DNA of 64,000 nucleotides from Acidimicrobiia bacterium (GTDB taxonomy: Bacteria > Actinomycetota > Acidimicrobiia > Acidimicrobiales > Bin134). The notes beneath the pieces were generated by a model. The model saw only the letters and a list, made by a program, of their open reading frames with translations, was not told the origin of the DNA and made no database searches. Below, piece by piece: positions 8,746-18,821 of this stretch (its first letter is position 1; every line of letters starts with the position of its first letter). The DNA is taken from positions 1 to 64,000 of the forward strand of contig JAJDUJ010000027.1 in NCBI GenBank assembly GCA_022826705.1, written 5' to 3'. Made by a program: the position numbers and the translations under genes.

Positions 8746-10529
8746 GTGACCGCCACACGGTGGCACTGGCGGTGGCGGCCATGGCCGGCGCCTGGTTGTC
8801 GGCGGCCGTCCCGCTGATTCCCGCGATAGCCCTGGCGGCAGTGGCTTTGGCCGTCCGCCGGCCATGGCTTCTGGTGGCCGCGGTCTTGCTGATGGGCTCA
8901 TCGCTGGGGGCCCGCGCCTGGGCGGGCCTCGACCCGCTTGAGCCCGCAGCCTTCGAGGGCGAAGCCGCCCTGGTGTCCGATCCGGTGCCGGTCGGCGAGG
9001 GAATGCGGGTGTTCGTGCGGGCAGAAGGACGGCGCTATGAGGCGTGGGCCTACGGCCGCGCCGCCCGAGACCTGAGCGACCGACTGGCCGGGGACCGCAT
9101 CAGCGTCACCGGAAGCATCCGCCCGATCCAGCCGCTGCCCGACCATCAAGCGGCCCGCCACGTAGCCAACCGGCTGAACATCGACCGCGTCCACCACTAT
9201 CGGGATGGGCCCTTTCCATATCGGATGGCCAACTGGCTGCGACGCACCATCGCCCGAGGCGCTCAGACCCTGGACGACGACCGCCTCGCCCTGTTCACCG
9301 GGCTGTCATACGGCGACGACCGCCACCAGTCACCGGTGGTGTCCGACGATTTCCGGGCCGCGGGCCTCACCCACTTGCTGGCCGTATCGGGCCAGAACGT
9401 GGCCTTCGTTCTAATCCTGGCCCGACCCCTGATCGAGCGGTTCGACTACCGGGGCCGCTGGGTGCTCACCCTCGCGGCCATCGGCTTCTTCGCCCTGGTC
9501 ACCCGGTTCGAGCCGTCGGTGCTGCGGGCCTCGGTCATGGCGGCCATCGCGGCCACCGCCACTTTGTTGGGCCGGGAGGCGTCCAGCCGCCGGGTGCTGG
9601 CCCTGGCCGTGGCCCTGTTGGTGTTGGTCGATCCGCTGCTGGTGCACTCGGTGGCGTTTCGGCTGTCGGTGGCCGCTTCGACGGGCATCATCCTGTGGGC
9701 CCCCCGTCTGGCCGAGCGCCTGCGGGGACCTCGGCTTCTGGCCGACGCTCTGGCGGTGACCGTCTCGGCGCAGTTGGCCGTGGCGCCCCTGCTGATCGCC
9801 ACCTTCGGCGGAGTGCCAGTGGCCTCGCTGCCGGCCAACCTGCTGGCCGCCCCGGTGGCCGGGCCGATCATGATGTGGAGCCTCTCGGCCGGACTGGCGG
9901 CCGGGCTGGTGGGCGGCCCGCTGGCGCAGGCCATCCACTGGCCCACCGACCTGGGCATCGGCTGGATCCAGGCGGTGGCTAGCTGGTCGGCATCTGCCCG
10001 GCTCGGCGAGCTGCGGGTTGCGCATCTGGTTGCGGTAGTGATCGGCGCGGTGATCTGGTGGCTGGCGAGGGGTCGACTGCTGCGGGCAGTGGCAGCCGTT
10101 GGGTTGGCCGCCGCGCTGCTGGTGCCGGCGGTGGCCCTGCGGACAGCCGACCCGCCGTTCCACACCGTGCTCGACTCCGGAGTCGAGGTGTGGCGCCACC
10201 ACCAGACCACAGTGGTCGTGCTCGGACCCAGCCGCTCAACCGAGCGGCTGCTGGAAGACCTGCGCCGGGCCGGAGTCGGCGCGGTGGATTTGGCAGTAGC
10301 CGACCGGGGAACCAAGTCCCAGCGCGATCAGATCCGATCGCTGCAAGAGCGCATGCACGTAGGCACAATCATCGCCCCGCCCGGCCACCGTATCGGCGGC
10401 GCCACCACCGTCCGAGCCGGCCAGCAGATCCTGATCGGAGGCCTCGTGGTAGAGGTCACCTCCCACGATCCCCGCCTGGCAGTGGCGGTCACTCCGCTGG
10501 CATCCCAAATCGTCACCGGCGCGGTGTAG
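8742..10529 (+). CDS. comEC: ComEC/Rec2-family DNA-uptake channel
   Basis: 595-aa polytopic membrane protein. It has N-terminal helices, an OB-like soluble segment (EGEAALVSDPVP...), then the competence core with HLLAVSGQN followed by many helices to about residue 460. ComEC forms the pore for single-stranded DNA in transformation. The C-terminal 120 residues sit where many homologues carry a metallo-beta-lactamase domain, but I see no HxHxDH metal motif, so any nuclease here is absent or degenerate. The GTG start overlaps the comEA stop (GTGA). Confidence 0.91.
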   Translation: MSDRHTVALAVAAMAGAWLSAAVPLIPAIALAAVALAVRRPWLLVAAVLLMGSSLGARAWAGLDPLEPAAFEGEAALVSDPVPVGEGMRVFVRAEGRRYEAWAYGRAARDLSDRLAGDRISVTGSIRPIQPLPDHQAARHVANRLNIDRVHHYRDGPFPYRMANWLRRTIARGAQTLDDDRLALFTGLSYGDDRHQSPVVSDDFRAAGLTHLLAVSGQNVAFVLILARPLIERFDYRGRWVLTLAAIGFFALVTRFEPSVLRASVMAAIAATATLLGREASSRRVLALAVALLVLVDPLLVHSVAFRLSVAASTGIILWAPRLAERLRGPRLLADALAVTVSAQLAVAPLLIATFGGVPVASLPANLLAAPVAGPIMMWSLSAGLAAGLVGGPLAQAIHWPTDLGIGWIQAVASWSASARLGELRVAHLVAVVIGAVIWWLARGRLLRAVAAVGLAAALLVPAVALRTADPPFHTVLDSGVEVWRHHQTTVVVLGPSRSTERLLEDLRRAGVGAVDLAVADRGTKSQRDQIRSLQERMHVGTIIAPPGHRIGGATTVRAGQQILIGGLVVEVTSHDPRLAVAVTPLASQIVTGAV

Positions 10530-10539
10530 CGTCGCCTGC

Positions 10540-11382
10540 GTGATCGTGGAGCTGGGGCCGCATCGCTATGACGTGACCACCCGTGCCCTGGTCATGGGCA
10601 TTTTGAATCGCACGCCCGACTCTTTCTATGACGCTGGCCAGTACTGGGACTTCGACGCTTTCTTGGCCAAAGCCGAGGAGCTGGTGGCCGAGGGGGCCGA
10701 CTTCTTGGACGTTGGCGGGGTGAAAGCTGGTCCCGGCCCCGAGGTTACCGAGGAAGAGGAGATGGACCGGGTGGTACCGGCTATCGAGGCGCTGCGGAAG
10801 CGCTTCGACCTGCCCATCTCGGTGGACACTTGGCGGGCCTCGGTGGCCCGGGAGAGCTACGCCGCCGGGGCGGTGGTGGGCAATGACATCAGCGGATTCG
10901 CCGACCCCGATTTCCTCCATGAAGCCTCGGCAGCAGGAGCCTCGGTGGTGGCCTGCCACGTACGCCTCGCTCCCAGGGTGGCCGATCCCGAGCCGGTGTA
11001 CGACGAACTGGTGGGGGAGGTGAGCCGATTCTTGTCGGAGCGGGCTCAGTGGGCAGTGGACGCGGGGATCCCCCCGCAGCGGATCATGCTCGACGCCGGC
11101 CACGATCTGGGCAAGACCCCCGAGATGTCGGCCGAACTGCTTCGCCGGTCTCAGGAGTTGGTGGAATTGGGCTATCCGGTGTTTCTGTCGGTGTCCAACA
11201 AGGGCTTTTTGGGGGCGCTGACCGGAACCGAGGTAGGCAACCGGCGGGAGGCCACGCTGGCGGCCCACGCGCTGGGCGTCGGGCTGGGCAGTCGGATTCT
11301 TCGAGCCCATGACGTGGCCGGCACACGCCGGGTGGCCGACTTCATGAGCGCCCTCCTCCAACAACAGCGGAATCACTCATGA
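10540..11382 (+). CDS. folP: Dihydropteroate-synthase-like protein (FolP2-type)
   Basis: 280-aa TIM-barrel of the DHPS family. The N-terminal signature is altered: VMGILNRTPDSFYD instead of the usual NVTPDSFSD. The DxGGESTRPG loop is replaced by DVGGVKAGPGPEV, the substrate-binding SxR segment near the C-terminus is SNKGFLG, and the DPGIGFGK segment is LDAGHDLGK. These changes resemble the actinobacterial second DHPS homologue (FolP2), which is thought not to make dihydropteroate. True DHPS activity is therefore doubtful. It starts at a GTG 11 bases after comEC. Confidence 0.8.
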   Translation: MIVELGPHRYDVTTRALVMGILNRTPDSFYDAGQYWDFDAFLAKAEELVAEGADFLDVGGVKAGPGPEVTEEEEMDRVVPAIEALRKRFDLPISVDTWRASVARESYAAGAVVGNDISGFADPDFLHEASAAGASVVACHVRLAPRVADPEPVYDELVGEVSRFLSERAQWAVDAGIPPQRIMLDAGHDLGKTPEMSAELLRRSQELVELGYPVFLSVSNKGFLGALTGTEVGNRREATLAAHALGVGLGSRILRAHDVAGTRRVADFMSALLQQQRNHS

Positions 11383-11413
11383 GCGCGCCCATCACCGGCT
11401 GGGAGCTCCCCCA

Positions 11414-12427
11414 ATGATCGCCACGGTGGTGCTGTTTCACGGAGACGACGAGGTGCTGTTGTCCAACGCGGTGCGCGAGCGGGTGGCTCAGTTGGTGGGC
11501 GACGGCGACCGGTCGCTGATGGTGGCCGAGCTGACCGAGGCCACCTACCTGGAGGACGACGACTACCACATCGCCCCGCTGGTGGACGCCGCTCAGACTC
11601 CGCCGTTCCTCACCGAGCGGCGGGTGGTAGTGGGCCGAGAGATGGGCCGGTTCTCCACCGTGGATTCGCTCGGCCCCCTGCTGGGCTATCTGGAGCAACC
11701 GTTGGAAACCACCGATCTGGTGCTGGTGTGGGAGAAGGGGCCGGCGCTCCAGCGACTCAATGCGGTGCCCAAGCGCCTATCGGAAGCGGTGGCCGAAGCC
11801 GGCGGCGACGTGGTGGGCGCCGGGATACCCCGAGGCCGCGACGGCGCCGCCAAGTGGATGGACACGCAGATCGCCGCCGCGGGGCTCCGGCTGCGGGCCG
11901 GGGCCAAGCGGCTGCTGGCCGACCACCTTGGGGAGGACATGAGCCGCCTGCCCGCGGTGCTCACCACGCTGGCGTCGGCCTATGGGCCGGATCGGGCATT
12001 GGAGGCCGACGACGTGGCCCCGTTTATTTGGGAGGCCGGGTCGGTGCCCCCCTGGGAGCTCACCGATGCGGTGGAGTCGGGCAACATCGCCGACGCCTTG
12101 GACAAGCTGCGCCGCATGCTCCACGCCGGTGGCCGCAATGAGATGCAGGTGCTGTCCACTCTCTACAACCACCACAACCGCCTGCTGCGCTTGGACGGGG
12201 CCGACGCTGCCGACGAGAAGGAGGCGGCCGAATTGCTGGGTATGAAGGGCTCCACCTTCCCGGCTCGCAAGGCGCTGCGCCAGGCCCGAAAGCTGGGGCC
12301 GAAGAAGGTTGCCCGATCCATCGAGTTACTGGCCCAAGCCGACTTAGACTTGCGAGGTGCCACGGCCATGCCTGCCGAAGCGGTGCTGGAAGTGCTGGTG
12401 GCCCGCCTGGCCCAGCTCAATCGCTAG
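11414..12427 (+). CDS. holA: DNA polymerase III delta subunit
   Basis: 337 aa. Clamp-loader delta subunit that opens the sliding clamp. The N-terminal YLEDDDYHIAPLVDAAQTPPFLTERRVVVGRE and the helical C-terminus with ALDKLRRMLHAGGRNEMQVLSTLYNHHNRLLRL match HolA. The position beside rpsT (convergent) and before lepA is a common actinobacterial order. An ATG start lies shortly after the folP-like gene, so co-transcription is likely. Confidence 0.92.
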   Translation: MIATVVLFHGDDEVLLSNAVRERVAQLVGDGDRSLMVAELTEATYLEDDDYHIAPLVDAAQTPPFLTERRVVVGREMGRFSTVDSLGPLLGYLEQPLETTDLVLVWEKGPALQRLNAVPKRLSEAVAEAGGDVVGAGIPRGRDGAAKWMDTQIAAAGLRLRAGAKRLLADHLGEDMSRLPAVLTTLASAYGPDRALEADDVAPFIWEAGSVPPWELTDAVESGNIADALDKLRRMLHAGGRNEMQVLSTLYNHHNRLLRLDGADAADEKEAAELLGMKGSTFPARKALRQARKLGPKKVARSIELLAQADLDLRGATAMPAEAVLEVLVARLAQLNR

Positions 12428-12448
12428 AAGTTGGGGGTTGGACTGGGG

Positions 12449-12718
12449 CTACTCAGCCTGGAGCCGGGCCAGACGCTTCATCAAGCGGGACTTCTTACGG
12501 GCGGCGGTGTTGGGGTGGAGCACCCCTTTGGTGGCGGCCTTGTCGATGCGCTTGATGGCCATGCGGGCCGCCTCGGCGGTCTCCTCAGCTTCGCCGTATT
12601 CTGCCGCGGCCTCCGCGGTCCGGGTGCGGGTGATGACCTCCGAGCGCACGGCCCGGTTTCGCTGGCGGCGCTTCTCGTTTTGGCGATTGCGCTTTATCTG
12701 GCTCTTGATGTTTGCCAC
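12449..12718 (-). CDS. rpsT: 30S ribosomal protein S20
   Basis: 89-aa very basic helical protein that binds 16S rRNA during 30S assembly. The start ANIKSQIKRNRQNEKRRQRN and the C-terminal segment KGVLHPNTAARKKSRLMKRL are classic S20 signatures. The start codon is GTG at 12718. It is convergent with holA and divergent from lepA. Confidence 0.97.
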   Translation of the reverse strand: MANIKSQIKRNRQNEKRRQRNRAVRSEVITRTRTAEAAAEYGEAEETAEAARMAIKRIDKAATKGVLHPNTAARKKSRLMKRLARLQAE

Positions 12719-12801
12719 AGAATGACAACTCTACCGTCCCCCAAACCCCGGTAACCACATGGGAACCTAGGGAATAAGGGCGGTAGCGTTACTCGGTTCC
12801 C

Positions 12802-14586
12802 ATGGATCTCTCCCACATCCGCAATACCTCGATCATCGCCCACATCGACCACGGCAAGTCGACCCTTGCCGACCGCATGCTGGAGCTGTGCGGGGCGGTG
12901 GACCCCCGGGATATGCGCGCCCAATATCTCGACTCCATGGACTTGGAGCGGGAGCGGGGCATCACCATCAAGCTCCAGAGCGTCCGCCTCGACCACGACG
13001 GCTGCGTGATCAACCTCATTGACACTCCCGGACACGTGGACTTCGGCTATGAGGTGAGCCGCTCCCTGGCCGCCTGCGAGTCGGTCATCTTGTTGGTGGA
13101 CGCGGCCCAGGGCATCGAGGCTCAGACGCTGGCCAACTGCTATCAGGCTCTGGAGAACGAGCTGGAGGTGGTGGCCGCACTGAACAAGATCGATTTGCCG
13201 GCGGCCGAACCCGAGCGCCGGGCAGAGGAGATCGAGCAGGTGCTGGGCATCGCCGCTGAAGACGTGCTGCACATCAGTGCGAAAACCGGCGAGGGCGTGA
13301 AGGAGCTGCTGGACGCGGTGGTGGCTCTCACCCCGCCGCCGGTGGGCGACCCCGACGCCCCGCTCCAGGCGCTCATCTTCGACTCTCACTTCGACCAATA
13401 CCGGGGGGTGGTCAGCTCGGTGCGGGTGATGAACGGGCGGCTGCGGTCGGGGGCCAAGATCCGGTTCATGCAGGCCCGCACCGACCGGGAGGCTGACGAG
13501 ATCGGCGTGTGGCGCCCCCAGCCGACACCAGTTGATGAACTGGGACCGGGCGAGGTGGGCTACCTCATCGCCGGCATGAAGAACGTGGCCGAGGCCCGAT
13601 CGGGGGAGACCGTCACCACCGCCCGCGACGGTGCGGCCGAGCCGCTGGCCGGCTACCAAGAGCCCAAGTCGATGGTGTTCTGCGGGTTGTATCCCATCGA
13701 CGGCGACGAATTCGCCGCCCTCCGCGACTCCCTGGAGCGGCTGCGGGTGAGTGACTCAAGCTTCAACTACCAACCGGAGTCGTCGGGCGCGCTGGGCTTC
13801 GGATTCCGGTGCGGTTTCCTGGGACTCCTCCACATGGAGATCGTGCGGGAGCGCCTTGAGCGGGAGTTCGGCCTCAGCCTCATCGCCACCGCTCCCTCAG
13901 TGGCCTACCGGGTGGAGCTGGCCAGTGGCGAAGAGGTGGAGGTGGACAACCCCTCGGCCATGCCCCCGGCCGCCGAGGTGCAGGGCATCCAGGAGCCCAT
14001 GCTGGCCGCCACCATCATCGCCCCCGCCGACTACACCGGCACCCTTATGGAGCTGTGCCAGGACCGCCGGGGAGAGATGAAGAAAATGGAGTATCTGTCG
14101 CCCGAGCGGGTGGAGCTGGCCTATCGACTGCCGCTGGCCGAGGTGGTGGTGGACTTCTTCGACCAGCTCAAGAGCCGCACCCAGGGCTACGCCAGCTTGG
14201 ACTACGAGCCCGATGGCTACGCCGCGTCCGACCTCACCAAGGTGGACATTCTGCTCCAACACGAGCCGGTGGACGCCTTCAGCTCCATCGTCCACCAGGA
14301 TTCGGCTTATTCCTACGGTCGACGCATGACCGAGAAGCTCAAGGAGCTGATCCCCCGCCAGCAGTTCGACGTGCCCATCCAAGCGGCCATCGGCGGAAAG
14401 ATCATCGCCCGGGAGACGGTCAAGGCCTTCCGCAAAGACGTCACCGCCAAGCTGTACGGCGGCGACGTGACTCGAAAGCGCAAGCTGCTGGAGAACCAGA
14501 AGGCCGGCAAGAAGAAAATGAAGGCCATCGGCCGAGTGGACGTGCCTCAAGAGGCGTTCATCTCCGCCCTCCGACTCGACGACTGA
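12802..14586 (+). CDS. lepA: Elongation factor 4 (LepA GTPase)
   Basis: 594 aa, full length. The G1 loop is AHIDHGKST near residue 13, G3 is DTPGHVDF and G4 is NKID. The C-terminal EF4-specific domain ends with [26 protein letters not shown]. LepA back-translocates stalled ribosomes and assists 30S biogenesis. It precedes hrcA and dnaJ in the same direction; 60 bases separate its stop from hrcA. Confidence 0.97.
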   Translation: MDLSHIRNTSIIAHIDHGKSTLADRMLELCGAVDPRDMRAQYLDSMDLERERGITIKLQSVRLDHDGCVINLIDTPGHVDFGYEVSRSLAACESVILLVDAAQGIEAQTLANCYQALENELEVVAALNKIDLPAAEPERRAEEIEQVLGIAAEDVLHISAKTGEGVKELLDAVVALTPPPVGDPDAPLQALIFDSHFDQYRGVVSSVRVMNGRLRSGAKIRFMQARTDREADEIGVWRPQPTPVDELGPGEVGYLIAGMKNVAEARSGETVTTARDGAAEPLAGYQEPKSMVFCGLYPIDGDEFAALRDSLERLRVSDSSFNYQPESSGALGFGFRCGFLGLLHMEIVRERLEREFGLSLIATAPSVAYRVELASGEEVEVDNPSAMPPAAEVQGIQEPMLAATIIAPADYTGTLMELCQDRRGEMKKMEYLSPERVELAYRLPLAEVVVDFFDQLKSRTQGYASLDYEPDGYAASDLTKVDILLQHEPVDAFSSIVHQDSAYSYGRRMTEKLKELIPRQQFDVPIQAAIGGKIIARETVKAFRKDVTAKLYGGDVTRKRKLLENQKAGKKKMKAIGRVDVPQEAFISALRLDD

Positions 14587-14646
14587 GGCCCCCGGCCAGC
14601 GTCTGCTGGGTGGCAGATCGGGTCAGACCAGTAGTATTCAAGCCTT

Positions 14647-15660
14647 ATGGGGACCAAAGGCGAGACGCTTTCGGCCCGCAAGGCTGCGGTGTTGCGGGCC
14701 GTGGTAGAGGGCTATATCTCCACCACCCAGCCCGTGGGTTCCTCCCACGTCTCCGAGATCGCTGACTTGGGCGTGTCTACGGCCACGGTCCGCAATGAGA
14801 TGCTGGCCCTGGAGCAGGCCGGATACCTGAGCCAGCCCCACACCAGCGCGGGGCGCATTCCCACCGAGAAGGGCTACCGCCATTTCGTGGACACCCTCAC
14901 CGACGTGTCCGGCACTCTGGGCCGCACCGAGCGCCAGCAAGTGAGGGCCTTCTTCGACACGACCCATAGCGAACTCGAGCAGATGCTGGCCGACACCAGC
15001 GCCCTTTTGGCTGACCTCACCGCCTATGCCGCCTTGGTGGTGGCCCCCCAGCACTCCACCGCCACCATCCGGTCGGTGAGCTTGGTGGACCTGTCGGAGC
15101 GGCTGGTGATGGCCCTGGTGGTGTACGAAAACGGGTCGGTGGACAAGCGCACCATTGAGGTGGACCGGCCCGCCGACTCGGTGGAGATGGCTCGGGCATC
15201 CACCCAGCTCACCGACCTGCTAGCAGGAAGCCCGGCCAGTGCCCTTCGAGATCGTGAGCTGGCCCATGCTTTGACCCCGCTGGCGACTCGGGTGCTGGAT
15301 TCGCTAGCTGATCTAAGCGATGCCGAAGAGCAGCTTTACGTTGGCGGAGCGGCCAGCGTGGCCGGGCTGTTCGACGCCACCGAGACGGTTCGCTCGGTTC
15401 TGGGAATATTGGAGAAGCAGTTGGTGGTTGTGTCGTTGGTGAGAGACATTCTGGATCGAGGTCTCACGGTGGCCATCGGCTCAGAAACCGGAGTGGCGCC
15501 GTTGGCCGAGTGCTCGCTGATTGTGGCCCCCTACGAGGTGGCCGGCCAGCCGGTGGGTTCCATCGGGGTGCTGGGCCCCACTCGCATGAACTATCCCCAA
15601 GCGCTGGCCGCAGTGGCGGTGGTGAGCCAGAACCTGGGCCACAGGCTGTCGGCTCCCTAG
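14647..15660 (+). CDS. hrcA: Heat-inducible repressor HrcA
   Basis: 337 aa. The N-terminal winged helix contains STATVRNEMLALEQAGYLSQPHTSAGRIPTEKGYRHFVD, characteristic of HrcA; the rest is the GAF-like domain that senses GroEL capacity. HrcA represses chaperone genes through CIRCE elements. No CIRCE palindrome is visible in the 60 bases upstream, so autoregulation from this site is not supported. dnaJ follows three bases after the stop. Confidence 0.95.
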   Translation: MGTKGETLSARKAAVLRAVVEGYISTTQPVGSSHVSEIADLGVSTATVRNEMLALEQAGYLSQPHTSAGRIPTEKGYRHFVDTLTDVSGTLGRTERQQVRAFFDTTHSELEQMLADTSALLADLTAYAALVVAPQHSTATIRSVSLVDLSERLVMALVVYENGSVDKRTIEVDRPADSVEMARASTQLTDLLAGSPASALRDRELAHALTPLATRVLDSLADLSDAEEQLYVGGAASVAGLFDATETVRSVLGILEKQLVVVSLVRDILDRGLTVAIGSETGVAPLAECSLIVAPYEVAGQPVGSIGVLGPTRMNYPQALAAVAVVSQNLGHRLSAP

Positions 15661-15663
15661 CCC

Positions 15664-16791
15664 ATGGCTTCTGATTTCTACGAGCTGCTCGGCGTGGGCC
15701 GAGATGCCACCGAGGACGACCTCAAAAAGGCGTTCCGCAAGCTGGCCCGCCAGTACCACCCCGACGCCAACCCCGACGACGCCGATGCCGAGGCCCGGTT
15801 CAAGGAGATCGCTCTGGCCTATGAGACGCTGAGCGATCCCCAGAAGCGGGCCCACTACGACCGCTTCGGCACCGCGCCGGGAGCAGCCGGCGGGGGCGAC
15901 CCGTTCTCGGGCATGAACCTGAACGACATCTTCGACGCCTTCTTCGGAGGGGCCAGCCCGTTCGGCGGGAGTCCGTTCGGCACCGCCGGTGGGCGGACCC
16001 GCACCGGCCCCCAGAGGGGCGCCGACTTAGAGGCGGTGCTGACGCTCGACTTTGAGGATGCGGTGCTGGGCGCCGACGCCGAGGTGACCGTGCGCACCGC
16101 CACGGTGTGCGAGGAGTGCGAGGGCCGGGGCGCGGCTGAGGGCACCCAGCCGATTACCTGCGGCACGTGCGACGGAATGGGCCAGGTGCAGCGGGTGCGC
16201 CAGTCGATCCTCGGCCAGATGGTCACCCGCACGGTGTGCGAGACCTGCTCGGGGTCCGGCGAGGTGATCTCCGACCCGTGCCGTGAGTGCGGCGGTGACG
16301 GCCGGGTGGTGGGTGACCGGGACTACACGGTGACTGTTCCGGCGGGCGTGGGCCAGGGTTCCACGCTGCGGGTGGCCCGCCGGGGCGCAGTTGGGCCGCG
16401 GGGCGGTCCTCCAGGCGACCTCTACGTGCACATCGACGTGCGGCCCCACTCCCGATTCCAGCGCGATGGCGACAACCTGGTGGACCGGCTGCACCTGACC
16501 ATGGTCCAGGGTGCCCTCGGAGTGAACATCAAGTACGAGACGCTGGACAGCGTGGAGGATCTGGACATTCCCGCCGGCACCCAGTCTGGCGATGTGTTCC
16601 GCATCCGGGGTCGAGGTGTGCCCCGGCTGGAGGGTCGGGGCCGGGGCGATGTGCTGGTGCAGGCCATGGTGGAGACGCCCACCGGCTTAAGCGACGAGGA
16701 AATCGACCTGCTCCATCAGCTTGCCGAACTGCGGGGCGAAGAGGTGGCGCCCACGACCAGGAAGCGACGCCGTGAAGCCCGGCGGCGGTGA
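15664..16791 (+). CDS. dnaJ: Chaperone protein DnaJ
   Basis: 375 aa type-I Hsp40. The J domain has HPD in [11 protein letters not shown] near residue 35, then a G/F-rich region (about 75-120), and four CxxCxGxG zinc repeats: [24 protein letters not shown] and CRECGGDG. The C-terminal substrate-binding domains follow. It stimulates DnaK ATP hydrolysis and delivers clients. It is coupled to hrcA upstream and overlaps rsmE downstream. Confidence 0.97.
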   Translation: MASDFYELLGVGRDATEDDLKKAFRKLARQYHPDANPDDADAEARFKEIALAYETLSDPQKRAHYDRFGTAPGAAGGGDPFSGMNLNDIFDAFFGGASPFGGSPFGTAGGRTRTGPQRGADLEAVLTLDFEDAVLGADAEVTVRTATVCEECEGRGAAEGTQPITCGTCDGMGQVQRVRQSILGQMVTRTVCETCSGSGEVISDPCRECGGDGRVVGDRDYTVTVPAGVGQGSTLRVARRGAVGPRGGPPGDLYVHIDVRPHSRFQRDGDNLVDRLHLTMVQGALGVNIKYETLDSVEDLDIPAGTQSGDVFRIRGRGVPRLEGRGRGDVLVQAMVETPTGLSDEEIDLLHQLAELRGEEVAPTTRKRRREARRR

Positions 16792-17467
16792 CGGACCCCA
16801 CGTATTCGTCGACGACCTAGAACGCCCCGAGCTGCGCGACGAGGACCGACATCACCTAACCCGGTCGCTTCGCCTGCGGCCTGGCGACCCTTTCACCGCC
16901 TCTGACGGCGCGGGATCGTGGCGGGTATGCCGATTGGGGTCCGGTCCTGAAGGCGGGGCCGAGCCCGATGGCGAGGTGGTGTTCGTTGAAGCCCCTCAGC
17001 CGCCTCTCACCATCGGCTTCGCCCTCATCAAAGGAGGCCGCCCCGAGCTAGTGGTTCAAAAGCTCACCGAACTGGGCGTGGACGCCATCGTCCCGTTCAC
17101 CGCCGAACACAGCGTGGTGCGCTGGGAGGCCGACCGGGCAACCCGCCACACAGAGCGATTGCGTCGGGTAGCCCGCGAGGCCGCCATGCAGAGCCGCCAA
17201 GTCCGCCTCCCCGAGATCGGCGAACCCACCGACTTCGCCACCCTGGCCGCCCACCCCGGCGCCATCCGAGCCGACATAACCGGCAACCCCCCATCCCTCG
17301 ACCACCCCACCGTCCTCATAGGCCCCGAAGGCGGCTGGTCCGAAACCGAACGCCGCGAGCTAGGCGCCATCCGCCTCAGCTCCTCAGTCCTCCGCTCAGA
17401 GACAGCGGCCATAACCACCGCCGCCCTCCTAACCGCCCTCCGCGACGGCCTCACTGTTACCAGCTAG
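16772..17467 (+). CDS. rsmE: 16S rRNA m3U1498 methyltransferase
   Basis: 231 aa SPOUT (trefoil-knot) methyltransferase. Family marks are the N-terminal [32 protein letters not shown], the middle [19 protein letters not shown] and the knot segment [14 protein letters not shown] chose the GTG at 16772, which overlaps the dnaJ end by 20 bases and has AGGAAG upstream; the longer frame from 16721 lies inside dnaJ and adds unrelated residues. Its TAG overlaps the stop codon of the opposing citrate synthase gene (shared CTAG). Confidence 0.92.
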   Translation: MKPGGGDGPHVFVDDLERPELRDEDRHHLTRSLRLRPGDPFTASDGAGSWRVCRLGSGPEGGAEPDGEVVFVEAPQPPLTIGFALIKGGRPELVVQKLTELGVDAIVPFTAEHSVVRWEADRATRHTERLRRVAREAAMQSRQVRLPEIGEPTDFATLAAHPGAIRADITGNPPSLDHPTVLIGPEGGWSETERRELGAIRLSSSVLRSETAAITTAALLTALRDGLTVTS

Positions 17468-18735
17468 GAGCGCTGGTTGATGGGGGTGTAGGTGCGTTCT
17501 TGGGAGCCGGTGTAGACCTGGCGGGGGCGGGCGATGCGGCTGTCTTGTTCTAGGAGCTCTACCCAGTGGGCCAGCCAGCCGGCGGTGCGGGCGATGGCGA
17601 ACAGCACGGTGAACATGTCGGTGGGGAAACCCATCGACTGGTAGATGAGCCCGGAGTAGAAGTCCACGTTGGGATACAGGCGGCGGCTCACGAAATAGTC
17701 GTCGGCCAGGGCCACCTCTTCGAGCTTCAAGGCGATGTCGAGCAGCGGATTGGAACCGGTCACCTCGAACACGTCGTAGGCGGCTTGCTTGATGATGCGG
17801 GCCCGCGGGTCGTAGTTCTTGTACACCCGGTGGCCGAACCCCATCAGGCGGGTCTCGCCTGCCTTGACCGCCTTGATGAACGGGTCGATGTTTTCGTAGC
17901 TGCCGATGTCGTAGAGCATCTCCATGACGGCCTGGTTGGCTCCGCCGTGGCGGGGGCCGTAGAGCGAGCAAGCCGCCGCGGAGATCACCGAGTAAGGGTC
18001 GGTGTGGGCGCTTCCCACCACCCGGGCGGTGCTGGTGGAGCAGTTCTGGCCGTGGTCGGCGTGGGTGATTAGCAGCAGGTCGAGCGCTCGGGCGAAGGCC
18101 GGGTCGCACTGGTAGGTGGGCTCGGCGATCTTGAACATCATCGACAGGAAGTTGGTGGCGAAGTCCAGGTTGTTGTCGGGGTAGACGAACGGCATACCGG
18201 TGTTGAACCGGAAGCCCGCGGCGGCCACGGTGGGCACTTTGGCGATGAGCCGCACAATCTGGTGCATGCGGTTCTCGGGGTCTTCGATGTCTTTGGCCTC
18301 GGGGTAGAACGTGGACAACGCGGCGATGGTCGACACGAACATGCCCATGGGGTGGGCATCGTGGAGGAACGACTCCATGAACCGCTTGCGGAAGCGCTCG
18401 TGGATGAAGGTGTGGTGGGTGATCTCGTGTACCCACACGTCGTATTCGCCGGAGGTGGGCAGTTCGCCGTACAGCAGTAGGTAGGCCACTTCCAGGAAGG
18501 TGGAGTGCTCAGCCAGCTGCTCGATGGGGTAGCCCCGATAGCGCAGGATGCCGTTCTCGCCGTCCACCTCGCTAATGGCGCTGGTGGTGGCCGCGGTGGT
18601 GCTGAAGGACGGGTCTAAGAACCAGACGTTGGGGAGTAGTTTTCGCCACGCTGCGGCATCCACACCACCTTCGACAATCGGAACCTCTATTGACTCACCG
18701 GTCCGATTGTCGGTGATCGTTATGGATTCAGGCAC
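17464..18735 (-). CDS. gltA: Citrate synthase
   Basis: 423 aa; condenses acetyl-CoA with oxaloacetate at entry to the TCA cycle. Signatures include LLITHADHGQNCSTSTARVVGSA, the active-site segment GPRHGGANQAVMEML and MGFGHRVYKNYDPRA. The length and N-terminal domain fit the hexameric type-II enzymes. The GTG start at 18735 is supported by AAAGGAG six bases upstream. It lies in the same leftward cluster as aconitase, carboxyltransferase and a LysR regulator. Confidence 0.96.
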   Translation of the reverse strand: MPESITITDNRTGESIEVPIVEGGVDAAAWRKLLPNVWFLDPSFSTTAATTSAISEVDGENGILRYRGYPIEQLAEHSTFLEVAYLLLYGELPTSGEYDVWVHEITHHTFIHERFRKRFMESFLHDAHPMGMFVSTIAALSTFYPEAKDIEDPENRMHQIVRLIAKVPTVAAAGFRFNTGMPFVYPDNNLDFATNFLSMMFKIAEPTYQCDPAFARALDLLLITHADHGQNCSTSTARVVGSAHTDPYSVISAAACSLYGPRHGGANQAVMEMLYDIGSYENIDPFIKAVKAGETRLMGFGHRVYKNYDPRARIIKQAAYDVFEVTGSNPLLDIALKLEEVALADDYFVSRRLYPNVDFYSGLIYQSMGFPTDMFTVLFAIARTAGWLAHWVELLEQDSRIARPRQVYTGSQERTYTPINQRS

Positions 18736-18821
18736 GCACGGCTCCTTTCCCTGCTCCCTCCGGCGCTGCCGCAGCTTACCTCAGGTTGTCGCTTTCGCCC
18801 CAGAGAGAGTGTTGCCCCTGG

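Noticed and set aside
14587..14646. CIRCE operator before hrcA
   Set aside because: No TTAGCACTC-type inverted repeat is present in the gap.
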